Below are positions 15,652 through 23,642 of a stretch of 64,000 nucleotides of DNA, piece after piece. How positions within the stretch are numbered: the first letter of the stretch is position 1; the number at the start of each line of letters is the position of its first letter. Where the stretch lies: the NCBI GenBank assembly GCA_963736525.1, contig CAVTPF010000022.1, positions 1 to 64,000 of the forward strand. Reading direction: 5' to 3'. The position numbers were made by a program, and so were the translations under genes. The notes under the pieces are model-generated. The model was given only the letters and a program-made list of their open reading frames with translations, was not told the DNA's origin and made no database searches. Origin of the DNA: Bog-473 sp963736525 (lineage in GTDB: Bacteria > Actinomycetota > Acidimicrobiia > Acidimicrobiales > RAAP-2).

Positions 15652-15951
15652 TCACTCCGTGGTCAGTCGGGTGAGCAGATCGAGTAGGGACATACGGAGG
15701 GCATTGAGTTCGCCCGCACCACTGAGGTCGGCCCAGCGTTTCTCGGCGGCCGCGGCGGCCTTGTGCGTGACCGGTGGAATCCGCTTGCCTCGTGCGGTGA
15801 GGAAGACCAGCTGAGATCGGCGATCCTGTGGATTGGGGCGGCGCTCGACGTAGCCCGACCGCTCGAGCTGCTCGACGGTCTGGGCCATCGTCTGTTTGCG
15901 AACGTGTGAGAGGTTGGCCAGTTCCGAAACGGTGGCCCCGTCCGAGCTCAC
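15652..15951 (-). pseudogene. MarR-family regulator lacking its N-terminus
   Basis: The frame contains a normal MarR winged helix (SDGATVSELANLSHVRKQTM, VEQLERSGYVERRPNPQDRR, then FLTARGKRI) and C-terminal helix, but the first 40 or so residues of a family member are gone. Protein-like sequence continues upstream of GTG 15951 (RFETRDLRAWRRARV) to a TGA that lies within the 3' end of the neighbouring GntR gene. The gene was therefore cut by a deletion that joined it to that gene. A 99-residue product could still be made but could hardly dimerise normally. Confidence 0.5.
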
Positions 15952-15995
15952 CCGCGCTCGTCGCCACGCTCGGAGGTCCCGGGTTTCGAAGCGTT

Positions 15996-16343
15996 CTACG
16001 ACAGGCCCTCAATGATGGCGACGAGGTCCTCGCGCTGAAGTCCGAATCGGCGAGCTTGTGTGAGTAACTCTTGCGCCTGGGCCCAAATGACGCCGCGCTC
16101 GGGTTCGCCCGACACCGTCACACCACGACCGCGTCGAAAATCGAGCACGCCCTCATCGCGGAGGATGCGAAGCGCCCGCAGCACGGTATTGGTGTGGACG
16201 CCGAGGACTGCCGCCATGTCTCGAGCTGGCGGGAGGCGCTCACCCGGACGGACATCACCGTTTGCGATGTCACGACGGATCTCGGCGGCCACCAGTTCGT
16301 GCAAGGGCAATGCATCACCCCGCTCACGCTTGACTTTGTCCAT
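15996..16343 (-). CDS. GntR-family (YtrA-type) transcriptional repressor
   Basis: 115 residues from ATG 16343 (an ATG at 16355 adds MVVT). The N-terminal GntR helix-turn-helix is typical: PLHELVAAEIRRDIANGDVRPGERLPPARDMAAVLGVHTNTVLRALRIL-type layout, then a wing with FRRGRGVTV. Only about 40 residues follow, which is the short C-terminal dimerisation part of the YtrA subfamily. Such genes normally repress a neighbouring membrane operon. Here the divergent partner is the NHL-repeat protein starting at 16368, 25 bases away, with a dyad operator between. Confidence 0.8.
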   Translation of the reverse strand: MDKVKRERGDALPLHELVAAEIRRDIANGDVRPGERLPPARDMAAVLGVHTNTVLRALRILRDEGVLDFRRGRGVTVSGEPERGVIWAQAQELLTQARRFGLQREDLVAIIEGLS

Positions 16344-16344
16344 A

Positions 16345-16363
16345 GTGACAACCATAGTGTCAC
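16345..16363. promoter_or_regulatory. Dyad operator candidate for the GntR regulator
   Basis: GTGACA at 16345-16350 and TGTCAC at 16358-16363 form a perfect inverted repeat with a 7-base spacer, in the 24-base gap between the divergent starts of the GntR gene (16343) and the NHL gene (16368). It fits the GT...AC pattern of GntR operators. Its position would shut both promoters. Confidence 0.6.
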
Positions 16364-16367
16364 CATT

Positions 16368-17549
16368 ATGTCAGGCACCAGTACCGCCTTGAGTGAGGCT
16401 CCCGACGATGCCGACCACGAGCTGGTCATTCGCGAAGCTCGGCGGCGTCAGCGCCGGCGGTGGCTCGTCATCGCCATCATGATCGCGGTGGCGGTCGGAC
16501 TTTCAGGAGTCATCATCGGGCTCACCGGTGGGCGCTCGGCGCCGAGACACTCTTCCACTCCACCTACACGCGTCCCCAAGGCCAGGCCACTCGTGCCGGG
16601 GACTGCGGGCCTCGTTCCCGAGCGCCCCACTTCGTTGGCCATCGGGCCGAACCAAAACCTCTACATCGCCGACGACGTACGGAACGAGGTCCTCGAGCGA
16701 CTGCCGAACGGAACCTTCGAGCCAGTAGCCGGAAGCGGAACCATTGGGTTCTCGGGTGATGGCGGACCGGCCACTCATGCTCAGCTGAACGATCCGGCAG
16801 GCATCACCTTTGGTCCTGACGGCACGTTGTACATCGCCGATTACGGCAATGGCCGCATCCGGGCCGTCTCGCCAGCTGGCACCATTACAACGATCGCAGG
16901 CAACGGCGGTCAGACTTCATGGGTGGCCGACGGGACGCCGGCACTCCAGGCATCCTTCGAGCCAACCGCCATGACATTTGGACCAGGTGGGTTGATGTAC
17001 GTGGCGGCGGGGCAAGAGGTCTTGAAACTGAACCCGGACGGGACCTTCTCGAGGGTGCTCGGCGAGAACACCAACGAATACGCAGGCCTCTATGGCATCG
17101 GTGGCCCAGCACGAGTTGCGTCAGCGGACGGCGCCAACGGCGTGGCGATCGACTCCTCCGGGAACGTGTACGTGTCGGGATCAAACACCAAGAGCATCTT
17201 GATGATCGACCCGCAGGGTGTCGTGCATTACCTAGGCTCGTTGTATCCGAGAGGCGCGAGCGGCTTGGTCAATGCTCCCGACGGCTCGGTCGTGGCGATG
17301 GACGAGCTGGCGGTTGTCGGACTCTCGCCGCAAGGCTTCAAAACCCTTGTCAGCTTTCCAACCACCGACAAGATCAGCTATCTCGGCATCACGGGATTCT
17401 CACCCAATGGAATCGCTGTCGCACCCGACGGGACGATCTATCTCGACACGTATTACGGCAACGGGTACACCGACAAGTCCGCACTGATCTCGATCCCTGC
17501 TCAAGGTTCAGGGGCTCCGTCATTGCTCTGGGAGCAGCGGTCACCGTGA
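16368..17549 (+). CDS. Membrane-anchored NHL-repeat beta-propeller protein
   Basis: 393 residues from ATG 16368. A cytoplasmic tail of about 38 residues ending in a basic patch (REARRRQRRRW) is followed by one membrane helix (LVIAIMIAVAVGLSGVIIGL) and then extracellular NHL blades: LAIGPNQNLYIADDVRNEV, ITFGPDGTLYIADYGNGRI, VAIDSSGNVYVSGSN and others. The propeller probably binds a ligand or partner outside the cell. No ribosome site is visible before the ATG, because the operator occupies that space, which suggests a leaderless or very short leader. Divergent GntR control is likely. Confidence 0.7.
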   Translation: MSGTSTALSEAPDDADHELVIREARRRQRRRWLVIAIMIAVAVGLSGVIIGLTGGRSAPRHSSTPPTRVPKARPLVPGTAGLVPERPTSLAIGPNQNLYIADDVRNEVLERLPNGTFEPVAGSGTIGFSGDGGPATHAQLNDPAGITFGPDGTLYIADYGNGRIRAVSPAGTITTIAGNGGQTSWVADGTPALQASFEPTAMTFGPGGLMYVAAGQEVLKLNPDGTFSRVLGENTNEYAGLYGIGGPARVASADGANGVAIDSSGNVYVSGSNTKSILMIDPQGVVHYLGSLYPRGASGLVNAPDGSVVAMDELAVVGLSPQGFKTLVSFPTTDKISYLGITGFSPNGIAVAPDGTIYLDTYYGNGYTDKSALISIPAQGSGAPSLLWEQRSP

Positions 17550-17877
17550 CAGCACCTTTGAGCGTTCGCTGATCAGATCGACGACCCGAAGACCTTGTCC
17601 GAGACCGGTCTGAGCTTCGTCACTCGACGATGCCGGAGGAGGGACATATCGGCTCGCCCGCATCGTCGAGCGTGAACCGCTGCCGCCATGCACAAAATAG
17701 CGCGAGGGAGGGGGCTTGCTGCAAACGCCTGATCGTGCTGATCATGACTCGTTCGCTGAGCCCATCACGGCCAGCACCTTGTGGAGCCGGGAGTTGTGGA
17801 ATGGACGCGTTGTCTTCGGCAGATGGGTCGACCGGGAGGGCTGAAGTGGTGGACAAGTTGGCGGGAAGGGTGCGGCG
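17550..17877. other. Gene-free stretch before the FAD monooxygenase
   Basis: 328 bases. The minus strand from about 17700 to a TGA at 17620 reads protein-like (FCAWRQRFTLDDAGEPICPS) and may be a short relic, but it has no start and no recognised family. Nothing else is visible. The promoter of the monooxygenase gene must lie in the right half. Confidence 0.3.
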
Positions 17878-19332
17878 ATGACCGACCGTGCCGTGGTGAT
17901 CGCGGGCGGAGGTCCGACCGGGCTGATGTTGGCGGGCGAGCTGGCGTTGGCGGGGGTCGACGTTGCGATCGTCGAGCGACGCGCCAGTCAGGAGCTCGAC
18001 GGCTCGCGCTCGGGCGGTCTGCATTCGCGCACCATCGAGGTGCTCGATCAGCGTGGCATCGCCGATCGATTCCTCGCGGAGGGGCAGGCGATGCAGGTCC
18101 AGGCGTTCGCCCGGATCCCGTTGGACATCAGCGACTTCCCCACCCGCCACAACTATGGGCTCGCGCTCTGGCAGAGCCACTTCGAGCGCATACTGGCCGC
18201 CTGGGTCAGCGAGCTGGGGGTGCCGTTTGCTCGCCAACGTGAGGTGACGGGCTTCGCGCAGGACGACACCGGCGTCGATGTCGAGCTGTCCGACGGCCAG
18301 TCGCTCCGGGCGGACTACCTCGTGGGGTGCGACGGCGGACGCAGCCTGATTCGCAAGGCAGCCGGTATCGACTTCCCCGGGTTGGATCCGTCAACCAGCT
18401 GGCTGATTGCCGAGGTCGAGATGGACGAGGAGCCGGAGCTCGGCCTCCGCCCGGGTGGTGGCATCGGCCGGGGGGAGGGAGGGTCAATACGGGTCGTGCT
18501 GACCGAACAGCACCTCGAACACACCAGCGAGCCCACCCTGGAGGATCTCAGCGAGGCACTCATCGCCGTCGACGGGACGGACTACGGGGTGCACAGCCCC
18601 ACCTGGATCTCCCGTTTCACCGACATGACCCGGCAGGCGGCGTCCTACCGCAAGGGACGTGTGCTGCTCGCGGGCGACGCCGCACACGTGCATCCCCCGC
18701 CAGGTGGACAGGGCCTCAACACCGGTGTGCAGGATGCCGTGAACCTGGGATGGAAGCTGGCCCAGGTGGTCAACGGGACATCACCAGACGGTCTCCTGGA
18801 CACCTACCACGCCGAGCGGCACCCGGTCGGTGCCCGCGTGCTGCACAACACCATGGCGCAGATCGCGCTCAGCGGTACCGACGACCGTCACCAGGCCCTC
18901 CGCGACACCATGACCGAACTGCTGAGCATGGACGAGCCGCGCCGGCGTATCGCCGCGATGCTCTCCGGTCTCGACATCCACTACGACGTCGGAGACGGAC
19001 ACCCGCTGCTCGGGTGGCGCATGCCCGACCTCGACGTGCTCACCGCGGACGGTCCCACGCGTGTCTTCACCCTGCTGCACGACGCCCGGCCCGTGCTCCT
19101 CAACCTCGGTGAACCCGGCGGTTTCGATGTTGCTCCTTGGGCGAATCGAGTCCGGTCCGTTGACGCCACACATGCTGGCGTGTGGGAGCTTCCGGTTCTC
19201 GGCGAGATTGCTGCTCCCTGGGCCGTGTTGATCCGACCCGACGGACATGTCGTGTGGGCAGGAGACCTCTCGGACCCGAAGCTGCCTCACGCACTCGCAA
19301 TCTGGTTCGGAGCGGGCAATTCGGCTCAGTAG
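17878..19332 (+). CDS. FAD-dependent aromatic monooxygenase (rifampicin-monooxygenase/PheA-TfdB type)
   Basis: 484 residues. The FAD Rossmann motif (VVIAGGGPTGLMLAGEL), the DG motif (DYLVGCDGGRSLIRKAAG) and the GD motif (GRVLLAGDAAHVHPPPGGQG, followed by LNTGVQDAVNLGWKL) define a class A flavin monooxygenase. The C-terminal thioredoxin-like domain (from about residue 385, ending AIWFGAGNS) is the one found in PheA/TfdB and Rox enzymes. It uses NAD(P)H and O2 to hydroxylate an aromatic compound; Rox members inactivate rifamycins. The substrate is not determinable. Nearby genes (methyltransferase, nucleotidyltransferase) make drug modification a reasonable guess. Confidence 0.82.
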   Translation: MTDRAVVIAGGGPTGLMLAGELALAGVDVAIVERRASQELDGSRSGGLHSRTIEVLDQRGIADRFLAEGQAMQVQAFARIPLDISDFPTRHNYGLALWQSHFERILAAWVSELGVPFARQREVTGFAQDDTGVDVELSDGQSLRADYLVGCDGGRSLIRKAAGIDFPGLDPSTSWLIAEVEMDEEPELGLRPGGGIGRGEGGSIRVVLTEQHLEHTSEPTLEDLSEALIAVDGTDYGVHSPTWISRFTDMTRQAASYRKGRVLLAGDAAHVHPPPGGQGLNTGVQDAVNLGWKLAQVVNGTSPDGLLDTYHAERHPVGARVLHNTMAQIALSGTDDRHQALRDTMTELLSMDEPRRRIAAMLSGLDIHYDVGDGHPLLGWRMPDLDVLTADGPTRVFTLLHDARPVLLNLGEPGGFDVAPWANRVRSVDATHAGVWELPVLGEIAAPWAVLIRPDGHVVWAGDLSDPKLPHALAIWFGAGNSAQ

Positions 19333-19364
19333 AACCCGACATCCGAGCACCCTCTGCCCTCAGC

Positions 19365-20204
19365 TCAATATGACGCGACGCGCTGGTAGCCAAGTTGACG
19401 TATGTCGAAGACCACATCGCGTGGATCGTTCGTGGTTGCCAGCCCGTGCAGCTCCGTGGCCAGCTCATCCAGAACTGAAGCGGCGTGAGCCCGAGCGATG
19501 TACGGGTCGTTCCGCCATACGGCGAAGTTCATTGCGAACATCTGCGCAGCGAGCGCCACGGGGACGCGATGCCGGTACACCCGGCAGAGGACTCTCACAA
19601 AACCCCTCGGCGGGTCAAGACGGGCCAGCCGAGCGCCGACCCAGAGGTCCCCGCCTCTCTGGGCCACCAGGGAGCGGGCCATCTTCTCGTAGGCAACGAG
19701 CGCGGGCTGGCTGGTGACGATCCGTTCATCGTCTTGAGCGAGCATGTAACCGCCCGGGTTGAGCTGGCCCAGCCACGAGACCAGAACAGACTCGGGCTCG
19801 GCCAGGTGAGAGAGAACGAATCGGGCGTGCAGCAGATCGGCGGGTCCCGTCGGGAACGGCACCAGAGTGACGTCATGAGCGAACCAGGTGGCCGAGGGCC
19901 CAGTGGCCTTAGCCCTCTGCAGAAACGACGCTGAGGTATCCAATCCGACCAGCCGGTCGGGACGGAGCTGCTCTGCGATCCGGTGGGTGCTGAAGCCAGG
20001 CCCACATCCGAGGTCGACCGCCAGCGCGATCCGATCTGACCCGGCAATATCGAGCAGCACCCGACTGGGTCGAGCGAAGGCCCTGTCCACGACGTGCAAT
20101 CGCAGCGCGGCTGCCTCAACGTCTCCGAACGAATAGGTGGCGGGACCCCTACTGTCAGCCAGCTTCTCCCTGGTCGGCTCCCGGTGGGACTCCTCGGCTG
20201 TCAT
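19365..20204 (-). CDS. SAM-dependent methyltransferase
   Basis: 279 residues from ATG 20204, which has GAGGAG at good spacing (a GTG at 20222 would add six residues). SAM motif I is VDLGCGPGFSTHRIAEQL, then GLDTSASFLQRAK (acidic strand 2 end) and a motif with PADLLHARFVLSHLAEP, giving the methyltransferase_11/25 layout. The C-terminal third is helical and may bind the acceptor. It is convergent with the monooxygenase, whose stop lies 33 bases away. The substrate is unknown. Confidence 0.75.
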   Translation of the reverse strand: MTAEESHREPTREKLADSRGPATYSFGDVEAAALRLHVVDRAFARPSRVLLDIAGSDRIALAVDLGCGPGFSTHRIAEQLRPDRLVGLDTSASFLQRAKATGPSATWFAHDVTLVPFPTGPADLLHARFVLSHLAEPESVLVSWLGQLNPGGYMLAQDDERIVTSQPALVAYEKMARSLVAQRGGDLWVGARLARLDPPRGFVRVLCRVYRHRVPVALAAQMFAMNFAVWRNDPYIARAHAASVLDELATELHGLATTNDPRDVVFDIRQLGYQRVASY

Positions 20205-20264
20205 CTCTCTGCTCCTCGTCACGTGGCGAGAAGTCGCCTTTTACGAGGTCGGCCCGATACGACA

Positions 20265-20288
20265 AAGCCGCCTCCAAGGAGGCGGCTT
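20265..20288 (-). terminator. Hairpin terminator, probably for the nucleotidyltransferase gene
   Basis: A perfect 11-bp inverted repeat (AAGCCGCCTCC / GGAGGCGGCTT) with a 2-base centre. Read on the minus strand it lies about 125 bases past the stop of the gene ending at 20414 and is followed by TGTCG rather than a long T run. Confidence 0.55.
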
Positions 20289-20413
20289 CTCGAGGAATGG
20301 GGCAATTCGCCCGCAGTAAGCCGCCTACCCGGGCGACCACCAGCTGCGACGAATCATGAGTCGTTGCACCACTTGGACGCTAGCAAAACTGATCTCCATT
20401 GGCAGAACTGATC

Positions 20414-21304
20414 TCAATTCGTCTGAGACCCCCAGAACGGAATTCGAAGGGCTTGTTCGATGACGGTACGGACGAACTCAGCCGTGAGGCGACCGCGCTC
20501 TCGGGCGGGCACTGCGAGTCGTCGAGGTTCCTCATACCAGTAGGCGAGCGCTTCCTCGACGAGTGGTCTCCATCCCGACGAGAACTCGCCAAGCGCGTAT
20601 TTGCCGGCTGCTTCCTTGGAGACAACCTCTCGGGTGGCAATCGTGCAGTGCAGGCGGGTTACTCCGAGAACGCCCCACGCGGTCGCCCATCGGGGACGAA
20701 GGGAGAATCGGCGCCATGGGGCGCGGGCCACGGACTCGGCCCAGGGACGCCAGTAGCTCGTGAGGTTTTCGGCCGTCCAGGGCTGAAGGAGCTCCGGTTG
20801 GGGGTCCAGATTCAGGTGCGCAGGTTGCGGGCCTCGGATCGGGACACCCGATTCGGCCAAGACCTTCCAACCAACCGGACTCAAATCGGACCCAGCTCTT
20901 CCAACGTGGAACTCGGTCCCGGTCTGACTCGCCACCGGAACGATGCGGGTGACCGGCTTGTCCACGTCGTCTCCACGAATGAAGACCCCGTTGAAGGTAC
21001 CCGTCAAGGGAGATCGGTGTTCGCCCAACGCCCTGGCGGTTGTGACCACGCCGCTCCGGATGTGCGCGAGACGAAGACGTCGCAGTCGATGCTGATCAAT
21101 GTCGCCCTCCATCACGGCGACGAAGTCGAGATCGCTGCGACGCCGTCGGTAGGCCCCCAATGCTACGGAGCCCACGAGGTAGAAACCGGCAACTGCTCCC
21201 GGAAGTAGCTGGTCGAGTTGGTCCAGGTACCGCCGGGCGTCTCGCTCAACAGCAGCATCGAGCACCGAACAGAGCCTCGCACAGGGAGACGGAAACCGAC
21301 TCAC
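20414..21304 (-). CDS. AadA-like (ANT(3'')-type) nucleotidyltransferase
   Basis: 296 residues. The nucleotidyltransferase fold signature is present (YLVGSVALGAYRRRRSDLDF: GS...S-D-x-D), followed at distance by a third acidic strand (FNGVFIRGDDV). The C-terminal helical domain resembles the aminoglycoside adenylyltransferase C-domain, with TRLHCTIATREVVSKEAAG, YAL and an EEALAYW helix. AadA/ANT(3'') enzymes adenylylate streptomycin and spectinomycin. Whether this chromosomal relative does so is unproven. It lies alone between two terminator-like regions. Confidence 0.7.
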   Translation of the reverse strand: MSRFPSPCARLCSVLDAAVERDARRYLDQLDQLLPGAVAGFYLVGSVALGAYRRRRSDLDFVAVMEGDIDQHRLRRLRLAHIRSGVVTTARALGEHRSPLTGTFNGVFIRGDDVDKPVTRIVPVASQTGTEFHVGRAGSDLSPVGWKVLAESGVPIRGPQPAHLNLDPQPELLQPWTAENLTSYWRPWAESVARAPWRRFSLRPRWATAWGVLGVTRLHCTIATREVVSKEAAGKYALGEFSSGWRPLVEEALAYWYEEPRRLAVPARERGRLTAEFVRTVIEQALRIPFWGSQTN

Positions 21305-21447
21305 GCCCGGGCGGCCTGGGACGCATTGAGATCGTCCTGGCCGAGGTCAGACGACGTAGCCGCCGGCTTCGACGGCTCGACCGGGTCCATCGCGCTCAAC
21401 AAGCCGATCGTCGCCATGGCGGCGGGATGATCGTCCCCCGGCCCCGG

Positions 21448-21912
21448 TCAGATGAAGGAGTTCATGGCCACCAGGACGGCCCGGAGCTCCGCCTGCAGGT
21501 GGTCGGCGGAAGACTGGCGATAGAGGGGCCCGCCCCCGTCGGCGACGAGTCGTCTGATCCGGGCCACCCCGTGGACGTCGACCGGGCCGGAGGCAAGCAG
21601 TCGATCGATGACCGCCTGGAGCTCGGACCGCGCCCGGCGGACAGCGGGCCGGCAGAGAGGCGAGGTCAGTCGTGACCCGGCCGGCGCGTCGCCGGCTGTT
21701 GCGATGCGGCTGAGGCTGCGTGCCAACAGCCGACGCTGCGCGGGGGTGCACAGGTGCCCCGCGTGCACGGACAACGAGATGCTCGACTCCGGGGCGGCGC
21801 CGGCCGCCAGCTGCTGATCGAGGGCCGAAGCCCGGAGCCGGGCGACCAGCCTGTCCCGCATGGTGACGCGGCGCAGTCTGAGGGCGTTGTCTGCTTCGAG
21901 CACGACGATCAT
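21448..21912 (-). CDS. Conserved-looking hypothetical protein
   Basis: 154 residues from ATG 21912 (the open frame to 22017 runs through the repeated operator motif and is unlikely to be translated). It starts MIVVLEADNALRLRRVTMRD and is rich in Arg/Ala helices, with no signal peptide or membrane segment; a central HAGHLCTPAQRRLLARSL segment has one Cys. No domain is recognised. It is divergent from the CGNR regulator across an unusual intergenic region with six copies of a short motif, so it is probably co-regulated with it. Confidence 0.6.
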   Translation of the reverse strand: MIVVLEADNALRLRRVTMRDRLVARLRASALDQQLAAGAAPESSISLSVHAGHLCTPAQRRLLARSLSRIATAGDAPAGSRLTSPLCRPAVRRARSELQAVIDRLLASGPVDVHGVARIRRLVADGGGPLYRQSSADHLQAELRAVLVAMNSFI

Positions 21913-21938
21913 CGGTTCACCCGTTCGTTCCCGGGGCC

Positions 21939-22033
21939 GACCATCATTCCAGTCGTCGGTCCGACCATCAGCGTGACCATCAAACCCCATTATGACCGTC
22001 ACCCAAAGACCGGTCAAGCACTTTTACCGGTCA
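21939..22033. promoter_or_regulatory. Six-copy iterated operator-like motif between divergent genes
   Basis: In the 131 bases between starts 21912 and 22044 a GACC(A/G)TCA-type motif occurs six times on the same strand: GACCATCA at 21939, 21963 and 21975, GACCGTCA at 21994, GACCGGTCA at 22008 and TACCGGTCA at 22025. The last two are also near-palindromes. Such dense iteration in a divergent promoter region suggests cooperative binding of a regulator, possibly the CGNR protein encoded next door. Confidence 0.5.
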
Positions 22034-22043
22034 CGCCGCTACC

Positions 22044-22658
22044 ATGGTTCCCGTGGCTCTCCCATCCTGGGTCCCAGAGGTCGAGACGAAGCCTGCGCCC
22101 ATGCCGCTCCTGGTGGTGCAGGCCTTCGTGAACACCTGGGAAGGCGACTCGGGCACCGACTTGCTCGCCGATGCGGCGACCGCCAACCCGTGGCTGCGGG
22201 AGGCCGGCCTGCTCCACGGCGACGACCTGTCCGACGCGGAGCTGGCCGAGGCCCGGGACGTGAGGGAGGCCATCCGCGCCCTGCTGGTGCACAACGGCGG
22301 TGGCGCCGCTCCGTCCCCGGCCGAGTCGAGGGTGATGGCGGCGCTGGCGGGGCACAGCCGCTTCGGGGCGGGGATCGTAGCGGGCGGCGACGTCGAGCTG
22401 GTCCCCGACCACGGCGGCGGCTCGTCCGCGTTGGCCGGGCTCCTCCTCGTTATCCGGGACGCACAGCGTGACGGCGCCTGGCCTCGCCTCAAGGCGTGCC
22501 GCAATCCGGACTGCCGATGGGCCTACTACGACCGTTCCCACGCGGGCCGGGGGGCGTGGTGCGACATGGCCGTGTGCGGCAACCGGATCAAGAACCGCAA
22601 GCTCCGGTCGCGTCGCTCGGCCGCCGACGGGACCACCGCGACGCGGGCCCGGGCGTGA
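22044..22658 (+). CDS. CGNR zinc-finger, ABATE-domain transcriptional regulator
   Basis: 204 residues. The N-terminal ABATE domain (LLVVQAFVNTWEGDSGTDLL, then SDAELAEARDVREAIRALL) is thought to bind a small ligand. The C-terminal CGNR zinc finger is textbook: LKACRNPDCRWAYYDRS, GAWCDMAVCGNRIKNR. It is followed by a basic tail (KLRSRRS). Such proteins are treated as ligand-responsive DNA-binding regulators. Its stop overlaps the start of the crotonase by one base, so that enzyme is likely its functional partner. Confidence 0.85.
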   Translation: MVPVALPSWVPEVETKPAPMPLLVVQAFVNTWEGDSGTDLLADAATANPWLREAGLLHGDDLSDAELAEARDVREAIRALLVHNGGGAAPSPAESRVMAALAGHSRFGAGIVAGGDVELVPDHGGGSSALAGLLLVIRDAQRDGAWPRLKACRNPDCRWAYYDRSHAGRGAWCDMAVCGNRIKNRKLRSRRSAADGTTATRARA

Positions 22659-23434
22659 TGGGGACCACCATCAGCGTGCGGGTCGACGACAAGGTCGGCA
22701 CCGTCGCACTGGACAATTTCGCCAAGCGCAACGCGCTGGGGGCCGTGACGGTCCAGGAGATCCAACACGCGCTCGACGAGTTCGAGGGCCAGGGGGTGCG
22801 GGCCGTGGTGCTCCGGACCGCCGCGCCGGTGCACGTGTGGTCCGCCGGCCACGACATCGACGAGCTGCCCGTGCGCGGGGTCGATCCGCTGCCGTTCGCC
22901 GACCCCCTCGAGGAGCTGTTGCGATCGGTCCGCGGGTACCCGGGCGCGGTCATCGCCATGGTGCACGGGACGGTGTGGGGCGGCGCGTGCGACCTCGTGC
23001 TCAACTGCGACATGGTGGTTGGGGACGACACCGCCGCCTTCGCGGTGACCCCGGCCCGGCTGGGACTGCCCTACTCGGCGTCGGGGATCCAGTACTTCCT
23101 GGCCCGCTTGCCGCTCAACGTCGTCAACGAGCTGATCATGACGGCGGACCTCATTCCGGCAGAGCGCGCCTACGCGGTCGGGATCTTGAACCACCTCGTC
23201 GCGGGCGACGCGCTCGAAGCGCGCACCTATGAGCTGGCGCGCAAGGTCAGGAGCCGGTCGGGTGAGGCCATACGGGCCTACAAGCTCCAGGCCACCACGT
23301 TCGTGCGGGCCGTCGCACTCTCGGCGCAGGACTCCCAGTGGATCAACCAGCTCCGGCACGACGTGTACTCGGGGGACGACTACGCCGAGGGCATCGCAGC
23401 GTTCCACGAGAAGCGGCCACCCGACTTCGCCTGA
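22658..23434 (+). CDS. Crotonase-superfamily enzyme, methylmalonyl-CoA decarboxylase-like
   Basis: 258 residues. The crotonase oxyanion-hole segments are seen (VWSAGHDIDELP and VHGTVWGGACDLVLNCDM). The pattern VWGGA...MTP-like (FAVTPARLGLPY), ERAYAVGILNHLV, and the ending VYSGDDYAEGIAAFHEKRPP closely recalls E. coli ScpB, which decarboxylates methylmalonyl-CoA to propionyl-CoA. An enoyl-CoA hydratase role cannot be excluded. It is translationally coupled (TGATG) to the CGNR regulator. Confidence 0.75.
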   Translation: MGTTISVRVDDKVGTVALDNFAKRNALGAVTVQEIQHALDEFEGQGVRAVVLRTAAPVHVWSAGHDIDELPVRGVDPLPFADPLEELLRSVRGYPGAVIAMVHGTVWGGACDLVLNCDMVVGDDTAAFAVTPARLGLPYSASGIQYFLARLPLNVVNELIMTADLIPAERAYAVGILNHLVAGDALEARTYELARKVRSRSGEAIRAYKLQATTFVRAVALSAQDSQWINQLRHDVYSGDDYAEGIAAFHEKRPPDFA

Positions 23435-23642
23435 CGATCCGGCTGGGCCCGGACCGGCCGCGCCGGATGTCGTCCGGTTGTCATGTCGTGCTCGCGCCGG
23501 CTCAGAACCCTGGTTGCACGCCCCGGAGGCCACAGTTATGCTGCCGCCGGCGACATCGAGAGGGGAACGAGCCGCTCCCTGAGTGCTCCTTATTTGGCGA
23601 CAACTGCTCGGGCGGGCGACAAGACCATCAGGAGGTCACGTC

